Below are positions 11,771 to 23,485 of a stretch of 64,000 nucleotides of DNA, piece after piece. Within the stretch, counting starts at the first letter, position 1. Every line of letters begins with the position of its first letter. Below the pieces are notes generated by a model, which was not told the DNA's origin, searched no databases, and saw only the letters and a list, made by a program, of their open reading frames with translations. Origin of the DNA: Epiperipatus broadwayi (Eukaryota; Onychophora; Udeonychophora; Euonychophora; Peripatidae). Position numbers and translations under genes: made by a program. The stretch is taken from positions 1,054,001 through 1,118,000 of the forward strand of contig JAQFVV010012435.1 in the NCBI GenBank assembly GCA_028023455.1, read 5' to 3'.

Positions 11771-14150
11771 GTAATAATAGATTCTATAGTAATGCACAGA
11801 AAACTGGAGAACACATTGATTGGTCTTATGATTTTGCCATTATATTTTTGAAGTTTTATGAAATATTCTCAAACAATTTTTTTCTTTGGCTTTTGTATTA
11901 TGTCAATGATAGATTCAATTCATGTTTCTTCATTAATATTTTATTAATTTCACATGTGTTTCTATATTATTGTAACAATAATAGGTGCAGTATTTTTACT
12001 TTTATTTTTTTTCTCATTTCTTTAATTTTATTGCGTTCTGTTATTTAGATTAATAGAGGGTCTAATCATCATGCATCTCTCATGTTAATATCTCTCTGGA
12101 CTGTGATGACGAAATTACTCCTACGCAACCATATTTTCATTCTTAATCATACTCATAGTAAATTTTGGCGCGAATTTTTTATCTTTCTGTGTTGTTGTTT
12201 TTTTTATTATTTTTCTAGAATTAGAATGAATATTTTTATTATAATTATAATAATAATCGCATGCCTTCTATTGTTCAGAAGTTAATAACAAGTTAGAGTA
12301 CCGGAAGTGAGGAGCTGGACAATGATCTCTAAACTTGAGCTCCACTGACCGCCACTCTATAACAAGCTATTCCAAGCATTCTTCTTTTTATTTTATGATT
12401 AGCTGCTATTGACGATGATCAGTTCTACAATAAATAACAAAAAAACAAGAGATTTTTTTTCTTTTTCGGTAATAGCAGCTGCAAACATTAATTTATCTAC
12501 GTAGATTTTGAATTATAAAGTCCCGAAGCCATGTTGGAAATTTGCCACTTTTAAAATGAATGGTAAAAGTCTGTTATAATCTGTTTTCTCTAAGGTGTCA
12601 AAGTCATAATTCCCAGCAAGTGAAAGTGTTAATTTGATCTTGTTGCTTGGTAACCGTTTTAAATTGCCTTAATCTAAACACATTACATTATTCAACGCTC
12701 GTTTTAAATTGAAACTGATACATGAAATTAGTTATTAAATAATTTTTAGTATCACCTCACAAACAAATATTTTGCAAATATTAATTGATAAAAATAAACA
12801 TAATTATTCCCAGTCATTACAATGCTGAAAGATGATTTATCAAAAGAAAACTCAAAAAGACAATTTGGAGAATTTTAATTCTTTTTGAAACCCCCATACC
12901 AATTTCCATCAATCATTGATTGGATCTTTTATTCATTTCTCTTATCTTGGAAGGTTCTCTTTCTCAAACAGTAATCTTTGTGTATTGTTAAAGGGTATTT
13001 ATTCATGAGAAAAAGTAGCTAAAATGATTTTTCTTTTCTTAGTTAAGACTTAACAATCGTCAAGACAAAGAATACTCCGTCTAAAAACATCTTTATTTTA
13101 CTAACAAGAAACTAGAGACAAGAATAGAAAGTCTTTTTTTTGTTGCTGGAGTTGTTGAGCTATGATATTACCTCTTGTAATGAAAGAATGGACCATTCTT
13201 GGGATTTTAAATAGTATTTATCTTGTCATTTCAAACTTTATATTACTATTTCTTAATCGGACTTTTTTTTTTAATATTTTCAAAATGCCAATTTTAATCT
13301 TTCCTTTTTTTAAACTATGAAAATAGTTTACTTTAAAACGTATTTTATAACTTTTATTTTTCTAGCTACCGTATTATCTCTAGAGTATACATTGTTTTAT
13401 AATGAAACTTATCTTTCAAAAAATGACTATATCTCTCATATTGTTTTGAAATATATGAATTAAAACTTGTAACTTATGGATAATAGTTAAAGAGTCATTT
13501 TAACTGCTTTTACAGTATTAACCCACAGGATTAGATAGATGTTAACAGGAGTGCAATTGTTATTTAAAAAATTTAGCATTTAATTATCTATAGCGCACTT
13601 ATCCATAAACATAATTTGGAAATTATTTTCAAAGTAAGATAATAATTTTTAACTATTTTGCAGATAATTGCGTTAATCCAATCAATTTGACTATTTTAAT
13701 GTGAGTCTTCAGATATAATTCATTAATATGCTTGTTTGCTTTTAATTTATTTTCGTTATATATCTTCCAAAATAAAATAAAAAAATATTTTTAAGATATA
13801 ACAATAAAAAATTATTAAAATTACATTCTATAAGTCATGCTCCGACAGCACTTATCTCTGTTGGTACTCTCAATCAATTTTATTTATGTATTTATTTTGT
13901 AAAAAGATTATTTTTAATTACACTTTTCACCAAGGAATGGAGCCACTTAGTGTGGCACATTTGTAATATTAAAGTTTTTAATTCTAGCAAGAACTATTTA
14001 TTTTCTGTCAAACATTTTTAATTGGCTCTATTGTTGTTGTTATTTTGCATTTTGATAAAAAAATATATAGGTAAACATTTTAAAAATATTTAATATAGTT
14101 AGTATTTATTAATAATAAATTATATTTAATAATCAAAGCAATAGAACTTT
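11771..14150. other. AT-rich stretch, one short GC-richer inverted repeat
   Basis: No gene was recognised. Around 12293-12355, AGAGTACCGGAAGTGAGG and AGCTCCACTGACCGCCACTC are imperfect inverted copies. The left one includes ACCGGAAGTG, a match to the ETS-factor consensus, but a single site without a transcript is weak evidence of regulation. Confidence 0.35.
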
Positions 14151-14260
14151 TTTTTTCTATATGTCATAGCATCGGCCAGGAGGCGAACCTGCAACTGTCT
14201 GCAACCAACTGCTTGCTTGCAAGGTGGCTGCGCTGATCTCTCGGCTAACGACGCTTGACC
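14151..14260 (-). mobile_element. tRNA-derived SINE, group A
   Basis: On the minus strand it reads GTCAAGCGTCGTTAGCCGAG, then box A with GAGATCAGCGCAG. After this come CCTTGCAAGCAAGCAG, TTGGTTGCAGACAG, box B GGTTCGCCTCC, and the tail GATGCTATGACATATAG with As. Group A differs from group B by GTTAGCCGAG in the D-arm region and a longer TTGGTTGCAGACRGTTG stretch before box B. AACTTTTTT flanks both sides, a plausible but low-complexity target duplication. Confidence 0.88.
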
Positions 14261-14829
14261 AAACTTTTTTTAATATAAATATTCACTTCATTACCAATAT
14301 AAAAAAAAAAAAACAAATTAAAACTTTACTTTTATGAAAATGTTTTAAAAGTTATATTTTTTAGTTTTTATTTTAGTTATGTAAGATATAATGACAGAAA
14401 TATATAAATTATTTTTATAAAACAAATATATAAAAAGTTAAAGTAAATATCAATTTTCAAATGAATTCAAAAAATGCTTTTCTTCCAGGAGATTTATTGT
14501 TTTATCAAAGCACCTACCTTTTAAAAGGTTATAGCATTTTAAGTGTTATTTTATATATTGGTTTAAAGCTCAAATCATTAATTTTTAAACATATATATTT
14601 ATATAACTTAAAATATTATTTAATTAAAAATAATTACATATTATATATTAATTTAAATACTGCTTTTGCTTGATTATATCAAATGTTATCAAAAAATGAG
14701 ACTCATTTGCAAATTGTTTCAAATTATAAGGTTTTAAAAATTAGAAATAATGTCTAATATATACTTATATAGTAAATATTATTTTAAATACTATTCTTAG
14801 AGTTTTTTAAATATATTTATTGGTTGTTG

Positions 14830-15561
14830 TTGATTAGCCCCTGTTCACCGCTTGATGTCGCTGTTTCCATGCAAAGGCACAGAAATATACTGCTCACATG
14901 GTCTATAGAACAGTTCTGTTCATATTGGTCGCTAAGCAGCTTTTGTGCTTTGGGGTACTATAGCGCACTTCATAGATAGCTACAGTATGATGTGGGGGTG
15001 TATAGAATTCCAGTTGTCCTAAGTCTTTGCATGTGCATTCGAAATACTTATTTTTTATATGACCTGATGTAGTTTTAGATAGTATTAATTGTAAGACAAA
15101 AGATGTGCTTCCGTACACATATTTTTAAGGTTAAACGAATTTCAAAAGTGTATGTTCCAGCATTATATAGAAATCACACATAAAACATATTTTGCGCAGG
15201 GACGACTATGAGACTTTCAAAGTGTAAGCTTGGTTTGATCAGAGGGGAATTTTCAAATCGAATTGTGTTTCATAAATTGTTTTAAAATAGTGTTGAATTT
15301 TTTTTTTTTGATTAGACATTAATTGAAAAAAGGAAATATTATATTTTATTAAATAATTTTGTTTTTAAAAATGTTGTCTATGTTGTGATGGATGATCATT
15401 CGGATTGTCAAACCCATCGGATCCCCCTCCCTGCCAATTCCAGCGCTACATGCTGACATGTAGTAGCATAAAAAAGTAAATTGTAAATTAGCCCGGTAAC
15501 ATTATATCTATTGGTTTTGACTAGCAACAGTGACATCAGGCAGTGTGTGGGGGCTAATCAA
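14830..15561. mobile_element. 732-bp element with ~36-bp terminal inverted repeats
   Basis: The left end TTGATTAGCCCC and right end GGGGCTAATCAA are perfect 12-bp inverted repeats. Similarity continues inward to about 36 bases, both ends carrying a TGATGTC-CTGTT block. The interior is noticeably less AT-rich than the surroundings. Contained open frames (for example 14903-15118 on the minus strand) match no family I recognise, so it is treated as a non-autonomous DNA transposon of unknown superfamily. A target duplication is not obvious. Confidence 0.6.
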
Positions 15562-15779
15562 TGATAATCTATTTATTTGACTATATTAAATTTTAGCCAA
15601 AAAATATCAAAGGTTGTTTGAAGATTGCTTTTCTATAATTGTTTTATTGCCATCAAATAAAAGTTTTACCAAGTAAATATTTTTACTAATACAAAAGATT
15701 CCATCTATTGACTAAATCTAAAATTACATTTTCATTTAATAACTGAAATAATAGTAAATATGTGAAAAAATCATAAAAA

Positions 15780-16850
15780 TGAAATTTTGCATGGGGATTA
15801 TTAAAAAAGACAAAGAATATAATCTAGATTGTGATGCAAAAAAACACTTATAAAAACAATATTAACAGTTGATATTTTTGATCTTCAGAAAACTCCAATG
15901 AGTTTAAATTAAAAATTTAAAATCATTTGAAGGCAATTCAAATCTAATTGGGATCAATAGAGGAGATAATTAACACTCTATTAAGAACTATAACAAAAAT
16001 AGCTGGTAAAAAAAAATACAAGTTACATAAATTTTAAACTGAGTCAATATATGAAGAAAATAAGAAATTTAAAATACTTAAAATTGATTTCCTAAAAAAA
16101 ATCAAATATCTGAGTTCTGTAAAATCAGATATAAATGACTTAATAATGAAATAAGAACATGGAACTGTGAATGGAAAGAAAAGACTATAGAAGAGATTAA
16201 AAGTTTCAAAAGTATGAAAAGTTATTTCAACAATAAAAAGAAAAGATGGAATTATTATTGAATAGAGTTGTTATTATGTAAAGTGTTGAAGCATTCTACA
16301 AAAGATTATATAGTAATAAAGATTAAGAAGACAAAATATACCCTACAATATTTCATCTTCTGAATTGCCAACCATGTTAAATAAAGATGTGAGATATACA
16401 ATTATACCATTATTAATATCTTAAAAAGAAGCAGTTGACAATTTTTAAAAAAGTTGTTACTGAAACTATATACCAAATATCACACGTTCACTATTTTTTA
16501 TGCTTATATAAGTTGTTAAAATGGAGCAAAACTCTGCCACTCAGTGCAAGTCAGAGTTGCACAAATTTTCTTTCATCCATTGATTACTCTGGGTTGCACT
16601 GAGTGACACTACTGTATGAAGAGTTTTGCCTCTGTCATACCAAATGTCTTACTGATGAAGGTATATTAGATGATTAGATATATGCAATAATAATATTGAT
16701 ATTTAAAAAAGTGATAAAAGAAACAGTAGAAATTACAGACCGATCAGTCCTATAAAATTTTTATCAAGATAATTGCAACTTGTCTACAAAAAACTTTGGA
16801 TTCAAATCAACCTAAAGAACAATCAGCATTTAACCCTCTTGCATTCTTAC
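15780..16850 (+). mobile_element. Degraded RTE-like LINE, linker and RT N-terminal part
   Basis: Frames with stops and shifts give ITKIAGKKKYKLH at about 15990, then TIEEIKSFKSMKSYFN near 16190. CKVLKHFYKRLYSNKD follows near 16280, and LKKGDKRNSRNYRPISPIKF at about 16705-16760. This is the order of the endonuclease-to-RT linker and first RT motifs in RTE-clade and related non-LTR elements, whose family form is KKGD...NYRPIS. A 104-bp foldback (16526-16629) interrupts it between the linker and the RT motif. The copy is heavily mutated and has no intact frame. Confidence 0.7.
16526..16629. mobile_element. 104-bp foldback inserted in the LINE
   Basis: GCAAAACTCT (16526-16535) pairs with AGAGTTTTGC (16620-16629), and CACTCAGTGCAA (16539-16550) pairs with TTGCACTGAGTG (16594-16605). 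It is more G+C-rich than the LINE it splits. It looks like a small MITE, but no clear target duplication was found. Confidence 0.5.
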
Positions 16851-17610
16851 ATATTCTATTGTTCCATCTAGAGAGAGTTTTTGGAATTCTCAATCTTTCT
16901 GTTTTTATAAAAAAAATATTTTATACTAAAACTTAATAAACTGGACTTAATTTTTTTTAATTTTAATTTTATATGTGATTTGACCATTTTAAATATTTAA
17001 AAACTGATCTGTGAATATATACCATAAACATCATCACAGATATTTATGTAAACAGTAAAACTGAAAAGAAACTAATTCGTTTTTATTTTAACTTTGTTTT
17101 GTGTGTGTGTGTGTATATAAATGAATAAAAATATGACTTCAAAATTGTCAATCCTAACCAATCTGTAATGTTATCCATCCATAGTAATTGTGTTGTCCTT
17201 TTCTTCTTGATGCATTCACCATACCAAATCTGACATCCATTTCAAGTATGCTAATTTGCTTTGCTATATGTCCAAAATATTATAATTTTCATTGCTCATC
17301 TCCAATAGTTGTCTTTTTGTAGACATCTCCAAAACTCATACTCATTCATTAGCTTTATTAAGTCTATATAACAACAAAATTTATTAACATGCTATTAATA
17401 AATTATATATATATATATTAAACAGAGGGATTCACACTCCAATGCATGTGTTGTAATGTTTTTTTTTTTTTTATAATAGCTCAATGATGTCTTGTTGAGC
17501 ACTGTTGAGAATCCCTGTTTAAATTACATATGATCTCTGTGCTGGTAAGTAAAATTGAATATATATATATATATAATAGAAATTATTTGTTAGGTATATT
17601 GATGATTATC
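16851..17610. other. AT-rich stretch with short simple repeats
   Basis: Contains a (GT)n tract near 17099-17114 and (AT)n tracts near 17406-17420 and 17561-17575. No gene was recognised. Confidence 0.4.
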
Positions 17611-17907
17611 ATATAATACTAAATTGTCCAAGTACTTTACCACTGTTACACAATGCTTTATATTTACCAACCTTTCTTACAGTTTACAGTTTCGATCACC
17701 CTGGCAATCTTCTTCAGAACTGTATATCTCCTAACCTCAACTGTTACAATCAAATTTAAAATAATAAATTATTAAAATAAATTAAAAATAAAGTATGAAC
17801 TTCTAAAGAAGATTACTGGTGCAATTGAAACTATAAACTGTAAGAAAGGATGGTAAATAAAGCATTGTGTAACAGTGATAAAGTGCTTGGACAATTTAGT
17901 ATTATAT
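17611..17907. repeat. Hairpin preceding the Penelope-like element
   Basis: Arms 17611-17719 and 17801-17907 are reverse complements with few differences. They share blocks such as ACTAAATTGTCC/GGACAATTTAGT and TTCTTACAGTTTA/TAAACTGTAAGAA. The right arm ends 40 bases before the RT catalytic motif of the PLE. Inverted terminal copies flanking coding sequence are common in Penelope-like elements, so the hairpin is probably part of that element or its insertion structure. Confidence 0.7.
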
Positions 17908-17936
17908 GGTATACATTTGGCAATGCAATAAGAAAG

Positions 17937-19370
17937 AGTAGTTATTATATTGATGATTTGTTTGTTTGTTATACAAGAAGATAAATTGAAGGATTTTTTT
18001 TGAGGATTGAATGCTTTTGATTATAATATTAAATTTATTATTGAGGTGTTTCATTTAAATTTGATGATAAGTTAAAATTTTTAGATTTAAGTATTGATAA
18101 AGTTGGTAATGTTTTATTTTGTAGTCGTTTTATTAAAGCAAAAAATTTAAGAAATATGATAAGACTAGACAAGTTACTAATCTTTTATTCATAAGAAACT
18201 TTCTTTACTGAATTTTTGTTATAGGAATAGAAGGCTTAATAATTTTGAAAATAATAGTTATATTCAGAGAAGCCAATTTGCTTCTGTCTACATTGAGTTA
18301 GTATATAATCACGAATTTATTAGGAATATTATATTTAATAAAAATATTTATAAATAAGTTAATAGTGGGAATAAAGAGTTTATTTCTTTGTCCTAGTAAA
18401 TTGGTTAATAGTTTTTTGATTGGATGGTATGAAAGTGGCCTGGAAAAAAAGGCCTGAACTTAAATTCATTGCTAAATAGTTCAAAACAGTCAAATAATTG
18501 TAAATCTATTCCTGTAGTAGTTTATAAAATATCTCATAGCTGTCATAAAATTTATATAGATCAGAATAAATTAAGACTTAATAAAAAAGTTAAAATTCAT
18601 AAAAGTAGAGTTTTGTCAAGCGTTGTTAGCCGAGAAGTCAGCGCAGCCGCCTTGCAAGCAAGTAGTTGGTTGCAGACGATTGTGGGTTTGCTTCCCAGCC
18701 GATGCTATGACATATGAAAAAAAAATAGATATTAAAACTCAGCTATGTAGATTCATGAACCAAATATAGGTATAAAATATTATTTGACAATGCAGAGGTT
18801 ATCTTTTATGAAAAAAGTGAAAAAGAGTAAAAAAAAACTTTGATGATAAAATTTTTTGATTCTGAGGCCATCAATTTCATGAAGACTTCTTTTGATGTGA
18901 AAGGAAGTTGGTTGTTGAAGTGAATGATGGGAAGACTATTTTGTTTTGAATTTATATGTTGTATGTTTAGTTGGAATTCACTTCAGAAGGTCTATTTCTG
19001 AATAAATGAAACCATGGTCGTAACAATTTAGTAAAATTTCATTGTTTGGGCTAGTATTATAGTGATATATGAATATCTATTTTATTTTTTATTGTTAGTA
19101 TAGCATTAAATAGTATTTAATAAATATAATTCTAACAATGTCATGCCTCTCAAGCAGAAAAATAATGTTTATCAAATTTTTTGTGGATGTATATTATATA
19201 TAGGTGAATCGAGGGGACCAATGGAAAAATATTAAAGGAACATAAATTGTTATACAAGTATGTGAAAAGTAAAAATAATAATGATTTAATGACTGCTTCA
19301 GTTTTTTTGGATCATGAAAGGACATGTAAATATAAATTTAAGTTTGATATTAAAAGTGTTGAAATCATTT
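17937..19370 (+). mobile_element. Penelope-like element: RT core and GIY-YIG endonuclease, degraded
   Basis: The first frame reads SSYYIDDLFVCY with the RT catalytic YIDD at 17946-17957. NAFDYNIKFIIEV follows, then after a frameshift FDDKLKFLDLSIDKVGNVLF, which matches the order IKFxxE...LxFLD of PLE reverse transcriptases. About 1.2 kb downstream, NNVYQIFC-x-CILYIGES (19161-19211) and, after a +1 shift, KEHKLLYKYV form a GIY-YIG endonuclease domain. This domain is characteristic of PLEs and nicks target DNA for reverse transcription. Multiple stops and frameshifts mean the copy is dead. One SINE is inserted in the RT-EN linker and another ends the readable endonuclease. Confidence 0.8.
18615..18725 (+). 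mobile_element. tRNA-derived SINE, group A, inside the PLE
   Basis: Starts GTCAAGCGTTGTTAGCCGAG, continues through CCTTGCAAGCAAGTAGTTGG and GGGTTTGCTTCCC (box B with one change), and ends GATGCTATGACATATG plus eight or more As. Flanks AAAAGTAGA and AAAAATAGA are an imperfect candidate target duplication. It lies between the RT and endonuclease parts of the PLE, so it inserted after the PLE. Confidence 0.9.
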
Positions 19371-19488
19371 ATCAAGCGTTGTTAGCCGAGAGGTCCTCAC
19401 AGCTGCCTTGCAAAGCAAGTAGTTGGTTGCAGACAGTTGTGGGTTCACCTCCCAGCCGATGCTATGACATATGAAAAAAAGAAAGAAA
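19371..19488 (+). mobile_element. tRNA-derived SINE, group A, truncating PLE endonuclease
   Basis: Begins ATCAAGCGTTGTTAGCCGAG and ends GATGCTATGACATATG followed by an A-rich GAAA tail. GAAATCAT occurs on both sides (19361-19368 and 19489-19496), a target duplication of at least 8 bp. The PLE endonuclease frame runs into the SINE. CTCAC replaces the CAGCGC-like bases after box A, and an extra A sits in CAAAGCAAG, so it is a mutated copy. Confidence 0.9.
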
Positions 19489-19496
19489 GAAATCAT

Positions 19497-20880
19497 AATA
19501 AAAGAAAAATTAAGTAGGCAATAATACTAAATAGAAATAAAATGAATGTAATTAATAGACACATGACTAACATTAAAATTTGAGATTCATGGGATTTGAT
19601 TTGATGATGTTTGTTTTCAATTATATATATATTTTTTTTCAAATTTAATGGCAGTTGAGGGTTAAGGAATTCACCAAAAGTACTTCTGCAGATTGAAAGA
19701 CTGTATATAATAGCTAATTACCATTATATTTATTATTTTTATTGTTATATATAATAGTAATAAAATCATGTTGTATGTCACATGACCTATATAACTTGCA
19801 CTTACCAATATTTAATATAAAGAGCATTTCAATAACTCAAACAAGCTTATTTTTTATGATAAATGCTACAAGAGAAAGCATTCAAATCATTTTTATCTAG
19901 GATTGTCCCCATCCCCAAACCAGTTTTGAGCTATGGCTCTCTTCAGTGAGGAGTTAAGACACCAGATTAAAAAAACTAACTAAAGATAAGCATTTATCTA
20001 AAAGTTAACTCTTAAAAAGAAGATCTGAAATTTTTAAACATCTACAAGTCTTTAAATTCAGCTCTCCAACTAAAATAATCATATGGGTCTGAACTTAATT
20101 CAGATATCCCATATATTAATGGGTTTGTAATTTGATTTAGCCAAAGCCCTCAACAACAAAATAAGAATAGTAATAAACTCATGTTCAAAAAATAATTATT
20201 TTTAAAACTTTGTAAAATGTTCATTAATATATATATAATTTAAAATTTTTAAATCAAACTTTTTTACTTATTACTGATTTATTTTACATTTTAAAATAAA
20301 AAAGATGCAAAATCAAACAAATAAAAATGATATTAAAATATAAAATAATATTAGTAGTAATAATAAATAACATGAAATATTTTTCAAATTTTAAATTATA
20401 TTAATTATTTACTTTAGGAAAAAAAATCATAAAATTTTATAAATAATAACATTTTTAAAATTGTTTAATTTTCTTTCCTTCACACATTCTTGAAATATAT
20501 GAATAAAGACATCTAAAAAAGATAACTGACCCCTAAAGATTTATATGTGGACTAAACCAGTACCTTCCTAATTGCCCATATCATTAAAGTGTCTTTCTAA
20601 AGTCATCAATGCCTAAGGTATGAGTGCAGGAAATTTGCCAGTTGTGGATTGAATTGTAGTAATTTATTTTTATGTATGTATTATTCCCCCCAAATTTTGA
20701 TAAATATAATACTGCATTTGTACTAAAATTATTTTACTATTCTCCTGAAAAAGAATATAATAAAATAGTTGAAACATTGGGAGATGAAAGTAATGTAATT
20801 AAATTTAGTATATAATTGATTTCACAAAGACAAAGGCAATTACTAAATGCATTAATAGGTTTATAAATATAAATGATAAT
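19497..20880. other. AT-rich stretch with a possible old hairpin MITE
   Basis: At 19855-20006, TATGATAAATGCT and AGCATTTATCT form the ends of a weak palindrome. Inside are CCCCATCCCCAAACC and TCAGTGAGGAG, which resemble the interior of the fresh hairpin MITE at 42.2 kb. It may be an old relative. GTTGAAACATTGG at 20770-20782 resembles GTTGAAACGTTGG at 34.85 kb. No gene was recognised. Confidence 0.35.
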
Positions 20881-21427
20881 AATCTCAACCTGTAATCAAG
20901 GCAACGTCTTTAACAATAAAGATGGTACCACCTTTATCTATGTTCTGATATGTTTACATAGATACTAAAGATTGTAACTTGACCAAAAAGTGTGAGATTA
21001 ATAATGCAAAAAAGTTTAAGCAAACCTCATAAATCAGGCAAATATAACCTGTTCTGAAAGCAGACTAATAAATAATCAATCATAACTTCCAGATTCTGAA
21101 AGTAGACTAATAAATAAGCATTTATAACTCAAGCATTGATTGTTATCATCTACATTTACAAATCTATTAACACCTTGAGTAATTGGCTTTATTGACTTAG
21201 TAAATTAATACTTTATATGGAATTTATATGGCTATTTATTAGTCTGCTTTCAGAACAGGTTATATTCACCTGAATAATGAGGTTTGTTTAAACTTCTTTG
21301 CATTATTAATCTCACACTCCTTGATCAAATTGTGATCTTTAGTACTTATATAAACCTAGCAGCCCATAGATAAAGATGGTACCATTTGTATTGTTAAAGA
21401 AGGTTGTCTTGATTATAGGTTGAGATT
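20881..21427. repeat. Long palindrome
   Basis: Arms 20881-21074 and 21231-21427 are inverted copies. The outer ends read AATCTCAACC and GGTTGAGATT, and the inner ends GAAAGCAGACTAATAAATA and TATTTATTAGTCTGCTTTC. Identity is high, perhaps 88-90 percent by eye. The 156-base spacer carries a second partial copy of the inner end (CTGAAAGTAGACTAATAAATA near 21095). No coding content was seen. Confidence 0.8.
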
Positions 21428-22853
21428 GTTGATATCTTAAGGCTATATATTGATTTTAAAAGTAATACAGTTGAAGATTTTTAAGAAAATGACAGTTATT
21501 GAATATTATTTTAATAAAAGGAACAAATTTATAAGAAAGTATAAAAATAAAAGATTTTTTTAGAACTAATTTAAACATGTTGTGAAAATAATCTTGCTAT
21601 AGAATATACTCTTATCTGGATGTATTATCTAGTTCTGCATTGTTTAATAAGGTGTTAGAATGGTGAACTTGAGAGCTAAAAGTTTCAGTATTGATTTTTA
21701 ATGTAACTTCTTTTTGTGATGCTTAAATGTCACATGACCTCCAAAGCAACTATCTATATGGTTGCTTTTGCTCTGTATAGTAGTTGAGTGAGACCTTTCA
21801 ATGGGTATTGAAGAACCATATTATTGTTTGTAATATATTTATATATACAGTACAACTGCTGTAAACAAATTCTTCTCATCCAAATTATTAATTTTTGATT
21901 TCCACCGTGATCAGGATGTGGGTCTTTATATTTTAACATTTGAATCACTTCATAGATTTTAATTATTTTTACAATTTGTATTACCATTTACACATTTTCA
22001 ATTTTACAATTATGATGATGGGACATCATCCAAATGTCTTATGTACCATATTATATAGTAAACATCTTGTATACTAAAACAACAGTACATAACTTTTCCG
22101 CTTACATTCAACATGTTTTAGGATAAAATATTCATTCTGTTTACTACAGATCCATATATTATAAGCTTCAGTACAGCTTGCGTCTGGTTAATGGGATTGT
22201 CATTAATAAATGGTCGAATATTTAATCATAAACAATCCGAAATTCTTTACAATCACATAGAGACATAAATATTAAATTATATTCATACACATAAACGTAA
22301 TTGTACATTTAAAAATATGTATATATATTTAATATAACATTATGACATTTAAATGATTAGATTTTTGTAAAAAAATATGTTTATTAATAAAAATTTATTT
22401 TGAGTAAAAGATTATTTTATCAGGAAATTAATAATTAAAAGACTAATTTTTAAAGCAGACTTCTTTTTTTTAAAAATTCTATTATGATCATTTCAATTAA
22501 TTAATTTCATTGAAAAATGCTATACTTTGTTTATAAATATTACATTTGCTAAGCCAACAGACAAATATGATTTAATGTTAATTAATTATAAGAAAATAAT
22601 GCAATAACTAAATACATGTAAAATGTTTGACTATGTGGCACATTTATAATTATGTCCCTTTTGTGAATAATAGCATTTGGATTAGTAATAATTCCTAAGA
22701 CAGCATTTGACAAAGTATAATTTAAAGACCAATTATGAGAAACTGTGAAATATTTATTAGCCATCAGTAATTTATGAACTGAGATGTGATAAACCTTTGA
22801 ATACAATCTTGATGATAGTATCTATCTTAATGTTCAGAACAGGAATTTTAAAA
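21428..22853. other. AT-rich stretch, nothing recognised
   Basis: Short open frames are present on the minus strand (21754-21987, 22582-22806) but match no known family. A small stem AAAGCAAC/GTTGCTTT occurs at 21739-21764. Confidence 0.35.
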
Positions 22854-22964
22854 CAACATTGTTAGCTGAGAGGTCAGTGCAGCCGCCTTGTAAGCAAGCA
22901 GTTGTTTGCAGACGGTTGTTGCGGGTTCGCCTCCCGGCTGATGCTATGACATATGGAAAAAAAA
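22854..22964 (+). mobile_element. tRNA-derived SINE, group A
   Basis: Reads CAACATTGTTAGCTGAGAGG (box A region), GCCGCCTTGTAAGCAAGCAG, TTGTTTGCAGACGGTTG, box B GGGTTCGCCTCCC and GATGCTATGACATATG plus As. The usual TCAAGCG head is replaced by ACAACAT, so the 5' end is mutated or slightly truncated. No convincing target duplication was found. Confidence 0.87.
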
Positions 22965-23269
22965 TATTTGCTTAGTCTCCCCTGATGTCCCTTTTTTCTA
23001 TATGTATCAAAAGTAACCTAAAGTATGCTATATGTTATGTGAATCTTAGTATTTTGTAACATATACTAGATATTGAAATATGTATATAACCATAATTTGA
23101 AATGTCTTGCTTTTAAGACCATTTAAATTTAAATATATATTTTTGATTTAATGAATTTCGTTTTAATGTGTAGCAAAAAGTATTAAAACATTTTTAATAA
23201 TAAATATTTTTCACACATATTAAGATATAAACAGATGCATCTCTAATGTATAATATTTCAATAGTATTA

Positions 23270-23485
23270 TTTTCGCTACATCACTCTCACACAAGATAGG
23301 GACTTGGTTTTTATCTCCATTTAATACCTTGTGGAGAGGTATAATTATGAACATATAATCAAAGACATTTGAAAAGGATGTATGATCCCCAAAATGTACA
23401 TTTCATGCTTAACCAGCACTCACCAGTTGGCTCAGATCACAATCTTTTACATATATTTTTATCATTGTTCAGTATATATTGTCTT
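23270..23485 (+). repeat. Interspersed repeat, copy 2
   Basis: About 210 bases align with 42649-42850 in the same orientation. Shared blocks include CTACATCACTCT, AATACCTTGTGGAGAG, ATGTATGAT and the CAGT..CAGATCAC core. Its second half also matches each arm of the 2.8-3.4 kb palindrome. The family is unknown and no protein is encoded. Confidence 0.65.

Noticed and set aside
12300-12309. ACCGGAAGTG as an ETS-factor promoter element
   Set aside because: A single site without other promoter evidence; it is part of a small imperfect inverted repeat.
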